In this document: in pieces, positions 6,565 through 16,727 of the stretch | Position numbering within the stretch: position 1 is the first letter of the stretch | Layout: every line of letters starts with the position of its first letter | Source: Burkholderiales bacterium | GTDB taxonomy: Bacteria; Pseudomonadota; Gammaproteobacteria; Burkholderiales; SG8-41 | Length of the DNA stretch: 35,716 nucleotides | Direction of reading: 5' to 3' | NCBI GenBank assembly: GCA_019751125.1 | Contig: JAIENU010000231.1 | Location: forward strand, 1-35,716 | Made by a program: the position numbers and the translations under genes | Notes under the pieces: model-generated | The model's input: the letters and a program-made list of their open reading frames with translations, nothing else | Databases searched by the model: none | Told to the model about the DNA's origin: nothing

Positions 6565-9500
6565 GCGACCGCTTTGCGCTCACCGACGATGAAGGTGTAG
6601 GCCACCGGAATCACGAACAGCGTGAACAAGGTGCCCACCGTCATGCCTCCGACCACCACCCAGCCGATCGCCGAGCGTGACTCGGCACCGGCGCCGGTGG
6701 CCAGTGCCAGCGGCAGCGCGCCGAGCACGGTGGCCGCAGTGGTCATCAGGATCGGCCGCAGGCGCAGCGAACAGGCTTCGACCAGCGCCTCGATTTTCTC
6801 GCGCCCCTGGTCGCGCAGCTGGTTGGCGAACTCGACGATCAGGATGCCGTTCTTGGTGATCAGGCCGATCAGCATCACCAGGCCGATCTGGCTGTAGACG
6901 TTGAGCGTGCCGCCGGTCAGCTTCATCGTCAGCAGCGCGCCGGTCACCGCCAGCGGCACGGTGAGCATGATCACCAGCGGCCCGCGGAAACTTTCAAACT
7001 GCGCCGCCAGCACCAGATAGATGAAGGCCAGCGCCAGCACGAAGATCAGGTACAGCTGCTGCCCGGACTCGCGGAATTCGCGCGACTGGCCATCGAGTGC
7101 GGTCTGGTATTCGGCACTGAGCACCTGTGCTGCAGCCGCATCCAGCGCACCGATCGCCTCGGACAGCGTATGGCCCGCACCGACGTTGCCGGAAATGGTT
7201 GCCGCGCGCAGGCGGTTGAAGTGGTTGAGTTCCTTCGGCGCCACGGTCTCGGTCAGGCGCACCAGATTGGACAGCTGGATGATGTCGCCGCGCGAGCCGC
7301 GGATGTAGATTGAGGTCAGGTCGGTGGGCTGGCGACGGTCCTTGTCCTCGAGCTTGACGATGACATCGTACTGTTTGCCCTCGCGCTTGAAGCGCGTCAC
7401 CTGGCGGCCGCCGAGCAGCGTTTCGAGCGTGCGGCCGACGGCATCGACCTGGATGCCCAGCGCCGAGGCCTTCTCGCGGTCGATGTCGATCAGCAGCTGC
7501 GGCTTGTTCAGCTTGAGGTCGCTGTCGAGGTTGGCCAGCGCCGGCGACTTGCGAGCCGCGGCCAGCAGCGCGTTGATGCGCTTGTCCAGTTCCTCGTACG
7601 AATTGCCCTGCACCACATACTGCACCGGCGGGTTGCGGAAATTCTGGCCCAGCGACGGCGGATTGATCGGAAAGGCGAGCACACCCGGCATCTGGCCGAA
7701 CATCTTCGGCGCCACCGATGCGGTGATTTCCTGGGTTTTGCGCTCGCGCTCGGCCCAGTCCTTCAGGCGTACAAAGGACAGTGCAAAATTCACCGGGTTC
7801 GGCCGCTCCAGCCCCGGCGCGACAACAACAAAGTACGAGGTGATCTCCGGAACCTCGGCATATATCTTCTCCCAGGTCTTCGCGTAATCGTCGGTGTACT
7901 CCTTGGTCGCCCCTTCCGGTGCCATCATGATTCCGAGGAAAAAGCCGCGATCCTCCAGTGGTGACAGCTCGGATTTGGTGGTCATGAACAGCGCCGCACC
8001 ACCCGCGGCCATCACCATGAACAACACGACGATCACACCGCGATGCGCGAGGCTGGCACGCAGTCCGCGCTCGTAGGTGGCGGACATTGCGACAAAAAAA
8101 CGTTCCAATGCGTTGTAAAGCCTGCCATGCCCGGTTTCGTGGCGCAGCAACCTGGAACACATCATCGGTGTCAGTGTCAGCGCGACAAAACCCGAAACCA
8201 CCACCGCCGCTGCCACGGTCAGCGCAAATTCGAGGAACAGCCGCCCGGTATTGCCGGTGGCGAAGGCCAGCGGCGCAAACACCGCAGCCAGGGTGATGGT
8301 CATCGCAATCACCGCGAAGGCGATCTCGCGCCCGCCCTGCAGCGAGGCCTCGACCGGCGACATGCCCTCCTCGACATGGCGGTGGATGTTCTCGAGCACG
8401 ACGATGGCGTCATCGACCACCAGGCCCACCGCGAGCACGATGCCGAGCAGGGTCAGCACATTGATCGAGAAGCCCATCATCCAGATCAGGAAAAAAGCGC
8501 CGATCAGTGATACCGGAATCGTGACAAAGGGGATCAGCGTCGCGCGCAGCGAGCGCAGGAACAGGAAAATCACCAGCACCACCAGCACCAGCGCCTCGGC
8601 AAGCACGCTGTAGACCGAGTTGATCGACTCCTCGATGAAAATCGAGGTATCGAAGGCGATGGCGAGTTGCATGCCCTCGGGCAGGCCGGCGGTGAGCCTC
8701 GGCAGCTCGGCCTTCACCGCCTGCGCGACACCGAGGGTGTTGGCGGTGGACTGCTTGACGATGCCCATGCCGATCGCCGGATTGCCGTTGACGCGCAGGA
8801 TGTTGCGCTCGTCGGCCGCGCCGAGCTCGGCGCGGCCGACGTCGGAGAGCCGCACCGGGTAGCCTTTCACCTCGCGGATGATCAGCTGGTTGAACTGTGC
8901 TGGCGTGCGCAGATCGGATTCGGAGAGCACGTTGAATTCGCGCTGGCTGCTCTCGATGCGGCCAGCCGGCACTTCAATGTTCTGTTTGCGCAGGGCATCC
9001 TCGACATCCTGTGGCGTCAGCGCATAGGCGGCCAGCCGCTCGCGGTCGAGCCAGACCCGCATCGCGTAGCGGCGCTCGCCGCCGATCACCACCGAGGCCA
9101 CGCCGGGCAGCGTCTTCAGCCGGTCCACCACATAACGGTCGGCGTAATCCGAGATTTCCAGCGCCGCGTGGCGGTCGGAAATCAGCCGCAGCCAGAGGAT
9201 GGCCTGGGCATCGGCCTCGACCTTGGAAATGATCGGATCATCGACTTCATCAGGCAGTCGGCCGCGCGCCCGCGCCACGCGGTCGCGCACGTCGTTGGCG
9301 GCCAGGTCGGGGTCGCGGTCGTTGGTGAACTCGACGGTGATCTGGCTCACTTCCTCGCGGCTGATCGACTTCAGCGTCTTCACGCCCTCGATGCCGGAGA
9401 TGCTGTCCTCCAGCGGCTGGGTGACCTGCGACTCCATCACCTGCGCGCTGGCGCCGGCATAGACCGTGCGCACCGACACCACCGGTGAATCGATCTTCGG

Positions 9501-9611
9501 GTATTCGCGCACCGTCAGCCGCTGGAAGGAGATGATGCCGATCAGCACGATCAGCAGACTCATCACCGTCGCCAGTACGGGGCGCCTGACGGAAAGTTCA
9601 GGGAGTTGCAT
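6561..9611 (-). CDS. RND efflux pump inner-membrane subunit (HAE1 type)
   Basis: A 1016-residue hydrophobe/amphiphile efflux RND transporter. It begins with the typical LSVRRPVLATVMSLLIVLIGIISF first membrane helix, has two large periplasmic loops and twelve membrane segments. The proton-relay aspartate pair lies at residues 400-401 (GLVVDDAIVV) and the partner lysine in GLITKNGILIVEF near the C-terminus. It would use the proton gradient to export drugs, solvents or other toxicants in a tripartite complex. The ATG at 9611 matches the family start and lies 13 bases after the adaptor gene; a longer frame to 9671 would overlap that gene. No outer-membrane factor gene is nearby, so a TolC-type partner must be encoded elsewhere. 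It overlaps the LysR gene end by four bases (convergent). Confidence 0.97.
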   Translation of the reverse strand: MQLPELSVRRPVLATVMSLLIVLIGIISFQRLTVREYPKIDSPVVSVRTVYAGASAQVMESQVTQPLEDSISGIEGVKTLKSISREEVSQITVEFTNDRDPDLAANDVRDRVARARGRLPDEVDDPIISKVEADAQAILWLRLISDRHAALEISDYADRYVVDRLKTLPGVASVVIGGERRYAMRVWLDRERLAAYALTPQDVEDALRKQNIEVPAGRIESSQREFNVLSESDLRTPAQFNQLIIREVKGYPVRLSDVGRAELGAADERNILRVNGNPAIGMGIVKQSTANTLGVAQAVKAELPRLTAGLPEGMQLAIAFDTSIFIEESINSVYSVLAEALVLVVLVIFLFLRSLRATLIPFVTIPVSLIGAFFLIWMMGFSINVLTLLGIVLAVGLVVDDAIVVLENIHRHVEEGMSPVEASLQGGREIAFAVIAMTITLAAVFAPLAFATGNTGRLFLEFALTVAAAVVVSGFVALTLTPMMCSRLLRHETGHGRLYNALERFFVAMSATYERGLRASLAHRGVIVVLFMVMAAGGAALFMTTKSELSPLEDRGFFLGIMMAPEGATKEYTDDYAKTWEKIYAEVPEITSYFVVVAPGLERPNPVNFALSFVRLKDWAERERKTQEITASVAPKMFGQMPGVLAFPINPPSLGQNFRNPPVQYVVQGNSYEELDKRINALLAAARKSPALANLDSDLKLNKPQLLIDIDREKASALGIQVDAVGRTLETLLGGRQVTRFKREGKQYDVIVKLEDKDRRQPTDLTSIYIRGSRGDIIQLSNLVRLTETVAPKELNHFNRLRAATISGNVGAGHTLSEAIGALDAAAAQVLSAEYQTALDGQSREFRESGQQLYLIFVLALAFIYLVLAAQFESFRGPLVIMLTVPLAVTGALLTMKLTGGTLNVYSQIGLVMLIGLITKNGILIVEFANQLRDQGREKIEALVEACSLRLRPILMTTAATVLGALPLALATGAGAESRSAIGWVVVGGMTVGTLFTLFVIPVAYTFIVGERKAVA

Positions 9612-9624
9612 CGCGGTTTTGGTT

Positions 9625-10725
9625 TTACTTTGCGGCTGCGGCCGGAGCCGGCGCAGGCTTGGGCGTTGCAATGTTCACGGGCGCACCATCCTGCAGCTTC
9701 AGCTGGCCGTCGGCGACAACGGTTTCGCCGGCCTTCAGCCCGTTCAGCACCTCGACCTCGCCGGGCCGGCGCACGCCGGTTTCGATTTTGGTCAGTACCG
9801 CCTTGCCGTCGATGACGCGGAACACATAAGCGCCGTCGCCGCGCGGCACGATGGCCTGCTCCGGCACCAGCAGCGCGTTGCCGCGTTTGGCCAGTTCCAG
9901 GCTCACCCGCGCAAACATGCCGGGCTTCAGCCGCGCGCCGGGATTGGGCAGGCGCGCGCGCAGCAGCACGGTGCGCGTCGATTCATCGACCGCGGGCTCG
10001 ATGGCATAGATGGCGCCGCTGAACGGCTCACCGGGCCAGGCATCAACACTGATCGCCAGCGGCTGGCCGACGCGGATGCGCTTCAGGTACAGCTCGGGCA
10101 CGCGGAAGTCCAGCTTCAGCACGCCGATGCCCTCGAGCCGCGCCACATCCTGCCCGGCCTTGACGTAGGCGCCGGGGCTGACCTGGCGCAGTCCGGTAAC
10201 ACCCTCAAAAGGCGCACGCACCACGGTCTTGGCAAGCTTGGCGCGGATTTCGGCTTCACGCGCGTTGGACTGGTTGACGTTTTCGCGGGCTTCGTCGAGC
10301 GCCTGCACGCTGATGAAGTTTTTTGCCTGCAGGTCTTCCGAGCGTTTCAGCCGGCTGCGATTGAGATTGGCGGCAGCCACCGCCGAGGTGAGCTGCGCCT
10401 CCACCTCGCCGGCATCCAGGGACACCAGTTTGTCGCCCTTGCGCACCAGCTGGCCTTCCTGGAAATGGATGGCTTCGATGCGGCCATCCACTTCGGGGCG
10501 GATCATCACCGACTCATTGGCCAGCAGCGTGCCCACGGCGGACACGCCCTCGATGACCTCGCCGCTGCGCACTTCGGCAATTTTCACCGGTAGCGGCCGT
10601 GCCGGCCCGCCCGGCCCCTTGGCCGCGGGCGCGGCGGACTGTTGCGGTTTGGAGTAATGGCGCCAGGCGAGGCCGGCGCCGAGCAGCAGCAGGACTGCCA
10701 GGGCGAGGTATAGGAGGCGTTTCAC
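9625..10725 (-). CDS. RND efflux periplasmic adaptor (membrane fusion protein)
   Basis: A 366-residue adaptor of the HlyD/AcrA type. An N-terminal hydrophobic segment (LLYLALAVLLLLGAGLAW) anchors it. It is followed by a lipoyl-like half (IRPEVDGRIEAIHFQEGQLVRKGDKL), a helical hairpin (residues about 110-165), the second lipoyl half (KTVVRAPFEGVTGLRQVSPGAYVKAGQ) and beta-barrel and membrane-proximal domains (LLVPEQAIVPRGDGAYVFRV). The start is GTG at 10725. It is the first gene of a two-gene operon with the RND pump. An 8-bp hairpin (AACTCGGG/CCCGAGTT, 10741-10765) lies just upstream and could end transcription of the preceding gene; it has no clear U-tract. Confidence 0.95.
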   Translation of the reverse strand: MKRLLYLALAVLLLLGAGLAWRHYSKPQQSAAPAAKGPGGPARPLPVKIAEVRSGEVIEGVSAVGTLLANESVMIRPEVDGRIEAIHFQEGQLVRKGDKLVSLDAGEVEAQLTSAVAAANLNRSRLKRSEDLQAKNFISVQALDEARENVNQSNAREAEIRAKLAKTVVRAPFEGVTGLRQVSPGAYVKAGQDVARLEGIGVLKLDFRVPELYLKRIRVGQPLAISVDAWPGEPFSGAIYAIEPAVDESTRTVLLRARLPNPGARLKPGMFARVSLELAKRGNALLVPEQAIVPRGDGAYVFRVIDGKAVLTKIETGVRRPGEVEVLNGLKAGETVVADGQLKLQDGAPVNIATPKPAPAPAAAAK

Positions 10726-10840
10726 GGGAAGTCGGACAACAACTCGGGGAAAGAGTGCCCGAGTTTACCGCGCCGTTGTTGCAGTGTCCGGGCTTTGGGA
10801 CCCGGCCTTCCGCGATGCGGACAACCGCACAATCGGTGCT

Positions 10841-12004
10841 TCAGCCCGGCAGATTCGCCGCGATCCAGTCAGCGACAAAATCCACACCGACCTGACGGTT
10901 ATCAACATGCGCATGCTCGGCGCCGCCGTCTTCCGCGGTGAACACCCGCAGCGTCTTGCGCTCGGAACCGAGCGCGTCATAGAGCTTCTGCGCGTTTTCA
11001 GCAGGCACCACGCGGTCGTTGGCGCCGTGGGTGATCAGGAAGGGCATGGTGATCTGACGTGCGACATCCTTCAGCGAGAAGCCCTTGGCGATTTCGATGC
11101 TCGAATCAGTGTCGGCGGCACCGACCACCCACTGGAACTGGAAATTCGACTGCGCGATCTTGCTGCCTTCGGCCTGCGCCTTTTCCTTGATCTTCTGCTG
11201 CCAGCCAGCCAGATCCCAGTGCAGTGCGGTCATCGCCACGCCGGCGGCATAACGTTTCTCGAAGGCTGCGATACGCGCCGAGTAGTAACCGCCAAAGCTG
11301 TAGCCCATGATCACCACCCGCGCCGGATCGACGTCGGCGCGCCCTGCGACATAGTCATAGGCTGCCCTGCCCGGCACCTCGTAATCAAAACGGCTGTGGA
11401 TGCCGCGGAAGCGCAGCGTTTCGCCCTGCCCCGGCCCGTCGATTGCCAGCGTGTGCATGCCGCGCTTTGCGAATTCCAGCCCGGCGAAGATGACACTCAT
11501 TTCCTTGCAGTTGTCCATGCCGTTGAAGATCACCACGGTCGGCGCACGCAGGCTCACGCCCGGCGCCTTCATGAACAGTGCCGGCAACGTGCCCTGCAGA
11601 TAGGGCACTTCAACAAACTCGATTTCAGGATGGCGCCGCGTCAGGCCTTCACGAAAACAGCGGTAGGCCTTGCGTCCCACTGCGGCCTTGGCCTCACCCG
11701 GCGGGATGAAGCGTTCGCCGGTGTAGTAATAGTTGCCCGCGCGCAGATAAAAATTGCCGGCGCTGCGATCCTGGCCTTTCGCTGCCGCGGCATCGGCGGT
11801 TTTTTCAATTTGCGCCGCCATCGCGCACCACTCCTGCTGCCAGGCCTCGGGCTCACCCTGGCGATCCTTCAGGCGCAGCGCGATGCGGTCGATCTCGTCC
11901 ATCGCCACCACGCCATACGGCGCCATGCCCTTGCAGGCGAGCGCGGCATTGGACCACAGGAAATTGCCGGGAAAATGATCGATCCAGAAACCGCGCGTGC
12001 TCAT
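10841..12004 (-). CDS. alpha/beta hydrolase (FrsA / dihydropseudooxynicotine hydrolase-like)
   Basis: A 387-residue two-domain hydrolase. The N-terminal 130 residues are helical (KDRQGEPEAWQQEW...AGNYYYTGERFI). The C-terminal catalytic domain has the nucleophile elbow GYSFGGYYSARIA, the acid in THGANDRVVPAENA and a histidine in the GGAEHAHVDNRQ segment. The helical cap plus esterase core matches the family containing 2,6-dihydropseudooxynicotine hydrolase and FrsA-like proteins, which cleave C-C or ester bonds. The ATG at 12004 has AGGAG six to seven bases upstream. The substrate cannot be named. It follows the thioredoxin gene on the same strand after an 80-base spacer holding one copy of the AT-rich motif. 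Confidence 0.85.
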   Translation of the reverse strand: MSTRGFWIDHFPGNFLWSNAALACKGMAPYGVVAMDEIDRIALRLKDRQGEPEAWQQEWCAMAAQIEKTADAAAAKGQDRSAGNFYLRAGNYYYTGERFIPPGEAKAAVGRKAYRCFREGLTRRHPEIEFVEVPYLQGTLPALFMKAPGVSLRAPTVVIFNGMDNCKEMSVIFAGLEFAKRGMHTLAIDGPGQGETLRFRGIHSRFDYEVPGRAAYDYVAGRADVDPARVVIMGYSFGGYYSARIAAFEKRYAAGVAMTALHWDLAGWQQKIKEKAQAEGSKIAQSNFQFQWVVGAADTDSSIEIAKGFSLKDVARQITMPFLITHGANDRVVPAENAQKLYDALGSERKTLRVFTAEDGGAEHAHVDNRQVGVDFVADWIAANLPG

Positions 12005-12084
12005 GCCTGCTCCTCGCCAGCGGCCGCATCACCATCTGCTGCGCGGTGAATGCAAGCCATTGTTTTTAAATATTTTTCAAAGAC

Positions 12085-12465
12085 TTATTGCTGTTGCTGC
12101 GCCTGTTGTTCCCGCTCGGCGATGTCCTTGCGCACCTGGTCCATGTCCAGAGCCCGCGCCTGCCCGATGACGCTCTCCAGTGCTGAAGCCGGCAGCGCGC
12201 CGGCCTGCATGAACACGATGATCTGCTCGCGGAACAGCAGCAGCGTCGGAATGGAACGGATGCCGAAATGCCCTGCAATCGCCTGCTCGTCATCGGAATT
12301 GACCTTGGCGAACACCACGTCGGGATGTTTTTCAGCGGCAGCCTCGAACACCGGCGCAAAGCTGCGGCAGGGGCCGCACCAAGGCGCCCAGAAGTCGATG
12401 ATCACCATCTTGTTGCCGGTGACGGTGGATTCGAAGTTTTGCTGGTTCAGATCAAGAACGGGCAT
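12085..12465 (-). CDS. thioredoxin family protein
   Basis: A 126-residue thioredoxin with the canonical active site WAPWCGPC at residues about 27-34 and the cis-proline loop IRSIPTLLLF. It reduces protein disulfides in the cytoplasm; no signal peptide is present. The C-terminus carries an unusual charged and glutamine-rich extension (IAEREQQAQQQQ) beyond the thioredoxin fold. A longer frame exists to 12732, but the ATG at 12465 is right: TGGAG lies seven bases upstream and the extra part is a shadow of pabB. It lies 47 bases downstream of pabB. Its active-site Cys codons are ordinary, unlike those of the two UGA-containing thiol proteins in the window. Confidence 0.94.
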   Translation of the reverse strand: MPVLDLNQQNFESTVTGNKMVIIDFWAPWCGPCRSFAPVFEAAAEKHPDVVFAKVNSDDEQAIAGHFGIRSIPTLLLFREQIIVFMQAGALPASALESVIGQARALDMDQVRKDIAEREQQAQQQQ

Positions 12466-12512
12466 GTCGCGCTCCAAAAGTAACGAAGCACGATGATGGC
12501 ATAAACCGCGGA

Positions 12513-13904
12513 TCAACTGCCGCCGCTGGCACTTTCCGCGCTCTGCTGCAGCAGGTTGAGCAGGGCCGCGGCCTTGTCGAAGGTTTCCTGATACTCGGCC
12601 TCGCGCTGCGAGTCGGCGACGATGCCGCCCCCCGCCCAGAAACGCACCACGCCGCGCGAATGCACCAGCGTGCGGATGGCGATGTTGGTATCCATGTCGC
12701 CGTCGTAACCGATGTAGCCGATGGCGCCGCAATAGACACCGCGGCGGTGCGGCTCCAGTTCCTCGATGATCTGCATCGCGCGGGTTTTCGGCGCGCCGGT
12801 GATCGAACCGCCGGGAAAGGCCCCGCGGAACAGATCAATGGCATCGCGCCCGGCCTTCAGCCTGCCGGTGACCGTGCTCACCAGATGGTGCACGGTGGCA
12901 AAGCTCTCGACCTCGAACAGCCGCGGCACCTTGACGCTGCCGATGGCGCAGTTCTTCGACAGGTCGTTGCGCAGGAGATCAACAATCATCAGGTTCTCGG
13001 CACGGTCCTTCTCGCTCGCCAGAAGTTCAGCAATACGCTCGGCGTCGAGCTTGTCGTGGCCGGCACGCGGGCGCGTACCCTTGATCGGCTTGGTTTCCAC
13101 CGCACCGTCACGCACGCATAAAAAACGCTCGGGCGAAGCCGACAGGATCTGCGCATACGGCGTGCTCAGGTATGCCGAATACGGCGCCGGGTTGATCAGG
13201 CGCAGCCGCTGGTAGGCCAGCCAGGGATCGCCCTGGGCATGGGCAGTGAAGCGCTGCGCGAGATTGACCTGGTAACAGTCGCCGGCGCGGATGTAGTTCA
13301 GCACGCGGTCGAAGGCATGGCCGTAGCCCTTGGGCGTGAAATTGGAGGTGACCGGCGAGGTCACGCGAAAGGCGGCGCGGCGGCGCTCCGCAGGCTCGCC
13401 ACTGAACAGGCGCACCAGCGCATCCCATTTGCGGTCGGTGTCGGGATCACGCCCCTGTCCGGCAAGCCAGGCGCGCTGCTCGGAGTGGTCCACCACCACC
13501 GCCCAGTCGTAGATGCCCACCGCCATGTCGGGAATACGTTCGATGTCGCGCGCACGCACCGGCAGCTTTTCGTAACGCCGCGCGAGGTCGTAACCGAAAT
13601 AACCGATGGCGCCACCGGTGAAGGGCAACTCGCCGCGGCATGCGGCATCAATTGCCAGCTGCTCGCGCAGCAGGTCAAACGGATCGGCGCGCGACAGTTC
13701 ACTCGTCTCGCCATGCACCTCGGTCAGCGCGCCGCGGGTGATGATGCGCACATGCGGTTCGGCGGTGATGATGTCGTAACGCGCCTGGCCGGGATGATGC
13801 AGACCGCTGTCGAGGAACACCGCCCACGGCCGGTCGGCCACCGCCTCGAACAGCCTGGCGCTGTCGTTGCGGTAGGGCAGTTCAGTCAGTAGCGGGGTTG
13901 GCAT
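12513..13904 (-). CDS. pabB: aminodeoxychorismate synthase component I
   Basis: A 463-residue chorismate-binding enzyme that makes 4-amino-4-deoxychorismate for p-aminobenzoate and folate. The signature PIKGTRPR at residues 273-280 supplies the lysine typical of PabB, where anthranilate synthase has PIAGT. Further family segments are IDLLRNDLS-type (IVDLLRNDLSKNC), FPGGSITGAPKTRAMQIIEELE and GAIGYIGYDG near the C-terminus. The length is that of a stand-alone PabB without a fused aminotransferase (PabC) or glutaminase (PabA) domain, so these partners must lie elsewhere. The ATG at 13904 has no clear Shine-Dalgarno and sits directly at the end of an AT-rich motif copy. Confidence 0.96.
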   Translation of the reverse strand: MPTPLLTELPYRNDSARLFEAVADRPWAVFLDSGLHHPGQARYDIITAEPHVRIITRGALTEVHGETSELSRADPFDLLREQLAIDAACRGELPFTGGAIGYFGYDLARRYEKLPVRARDIERIPDMAVGIYDWAVVVDHSEQRAWLAGQGRDPDTDRKWDALVRLFSGEPAERRRAAFRVTSPVTSNFTPKGYGHAFDRVLNYIRAGDCYQVNLAQRFTAHAQGDPWLAYQRLRLINPAPYSAYLSTPYAQILSASPERFLCVRDGAVETKPIKGTRPRAGHDKLDAERIAELLASEKDRAENLMIVDLLRNDLSKNCAIGSVKVPRLFEVESFATVHHLVSTVTGRLKAGRDAIDLFRGAFPGGSITGAPKTRAMQIIEELEPHRRGVYCGAIGYIGYDGDMDTNIAIRTLVHSRGVVRFWAGGGIVADSQREAEYQETFDKAAALLNLLQQSAESASGGS

Positions 13905-14018
13905 AAATTATTAAATAAAACAATGACTTACATAACATCATCGAGTGCAGGTACGGGATTGTCGCAGATTCAGGCCACCCGCTTCACCCCTCAGTTGCAC
14001 AGACTCGCGCTGCGGCTT

Positions 14019-15530
14019 TCAGGTTCCGCAGAAGGTCTGGTAACCCCGCGCTTCTTCCACCGTGGCCGGCGTGGCATAGGCCGCGAATTCGACGCGCTCG
14101 TCGAAGGGCTGCTGCAACACCGCAAGCAACTGCTCAAAGGGTTTGTAATCACCAAGATCGGTGGCCGCGGCCAGTGCCTCTTCGACTCGATGGTTGCGGG
14201 GGATGTAAACCGGGTTCACTGCGCGCATTGCAGCGGCCTGTTTTTCCGGCGCGATGCCTTCTGATTGCGCACGCGCCTGCCAACGCGGCAGCCAGGCTTC
14301 GAGCGCGGTGGTATCGGCGTAGAGCTTGCGCAAACCGAAAGCACTCAACTCACCCTTGCCTTCTGCAAGATCGGCCAGCCGGCGGAAGGCCAGCGTGAAA
14401 TCTGCACCGACTCCTCCCGCCTGCCCTTCCATGCCCGCCAGAAAATCCGTCGCCAGCGCGAAGTCGCCCTCGTCCTCGCGCACCAGTCCCAGCTTGCTCC
14501 GCATGCCGGCAAGCCAGTGGCGTTCATAGCGCTGCTGGAAATCACCGAGAATTTCCATGGCGCGTTCAATGGCCTTGTCCTGATCCCCGCCCGACTCTAC
14601 AGCCAGCAGCGGCAACAAGGCCTCGGCGAAGCGCGCGAGATTCCAGTTCGCGATCGGCGGCTGGTTCATATAAGAGTAACGGCCGTATTCGTCGATGGAA
14701 CTGAACACGGTCTTCGGATCGTAACGGTCCATGAAGGCACAGGGCCCGTAGTCGATGGTCTCGCCAGACAGCGTCATGTTGTCGGTGTTCATCACGCCGT
14801 GGATGAAGCCGACATTCATCCAGCGCGCGATCAGCGCCGCCTGCCGGTCACACAGTGCGCGCAGCAGCTCGAAATAAGGCTGTCCCGCCGCCTTGATCTC
14901 CGGGTAATGGCGGCCGATCACGTAATCAGCGAGTTTTTTCAGCCGCGCCTCATCACCCCGCGCCGCCAGAAACTGGAAAGTGCCGACACGGACATGGCTC
15001 GCCGCCACCCGCGTCAGCACCGCCCCCGGCAGATTGCGTTCACGACGCACGATCTCGCCGGTGGTCACCGCCGCCAGCGCGCGCGTGGTCGGAATGCCCA
15101 GCGCATGCATCGCCTCGCCGATGAGGTATTCGCGCAGCACCGGCCCCAGTGCCGCCTTGCCGTCACCACCACGCGAAAACGGCGTGCGCCCCGAACCCTT
15201 GAAGGCGATGTCACGGCGTTTGCCGTTTTTGTCGATAACTTCACCGAGCAGCAACGCGCGGCCATCACCCAGCTGCGGCGAGAATCCGCCGAACTGGTGG
15301 CCGGCGTAGGCCTGCGCAATGGTTGCCGTGCCTTCGGGCATCTTGTTGCCGGAAAAAATCAGCGCGCCCTCGGGGGAATCCAGCGCTTGGGCATCCAGCC
15401 CCAGCTCTGCAGCCAATGCGTGGTTGAGCCTGACCAGCTTCGGCTCCGGCACCTCGGCGGCCTTCCAGGGCGCGTAGAGTCCCTCGAGGTCTCGAGCGTA
15501 ACTGTTGTCAAAATCAAAACGCATCGTCAT
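14019..15530 (-). CDS. selO: protein adenylyltransferase SelO (YdiU family)
   Basis: A 503-residue pseudokinase-fold enzyme that transfers AMP from ATP to Ser, Thr or Tyr of target proteins, linked in other bacteria to oxidative-stress response. Diagnostic parts are AYAGHQFGGFSPQLGDGRALLLGEV, FKGSGRTPFSRGGDGKAALGPVLREYL, GFIHGVMNTDNMTLSGETIDYGPCAFMD and the C-terminal NPVYIPRNHRVEEAL. The protein ends YQTFCGT: the Cys near the end corresponds to the selenocysteine of eukaryotic SELENOO, and here it is an ordinary Cys codon, as usual in bacteria. The ATG at 15530 or 15524 may be used. It follows frmA by 15 bases, suggesting co-transcription. Confidence 0.96.
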   Translation of the reverse strand: MTMRFDFDNSYARDLEGLYAPWKAAEVPEPKLVRLNHALAAELGLDAQALDSPEGALIFSGNKMPEGTATIAQAYAGHQFGGFSPQLGDGRALLLGEVIDKNGKRRDIAFKGSGRTPFSRGGDGKAALGPVLREYLIGEAMHALGIPTTRALAAVTTGEIVRRERNLPGAVLTRVAASHVRVGTFQFLAARGDEARLKKLADYVIGRHYPEIKAAGQPYFELLRALCDRQAALIARWMNVGFIHGVMNTDNMTLSGETIDYGPCAFMDRYDPKTVFSSIDEYGRYSYMNQPPIANWNLARFAEALLPLLAVESGGDQDKAIERAMEILGDFQQRYERHWLAGMRSKLGLVREDEGDFALATDFLAGMEGQAGGVGADFTLAFRRLADLAEGKGELSAFGLRKLYADTTALEAWLPRWQARAQSEGIAPEKQAAAMRAVNPVYIPRNHRVEEALAAATDLGDYKPFEQLLAVLQQPFDERVEFAAYATPATVEEARGYQTFCGT

Positions 15531-15545
15531 CAGGTAAACAGGTCG

Positions 15546-16655
<1,110 letters not shown>

Positions 16656-16727
16656 GGATGCAACTCCTTGCGATGGAATGTTCAGGCCCGGCCATTCTAG
16701 CGTTCCCGCTGCCGTTAAACTCGCGTC

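Noticed and set aside
12465..12732. N-terminal extension of the thioredoxin frame to 12732
   Set aside because: The extra residues overlap pabB in another frame and are low-complexity Arg/Gly sequence; the ATG at 12465 has its own ribosome site and matches the thioredoxin start.
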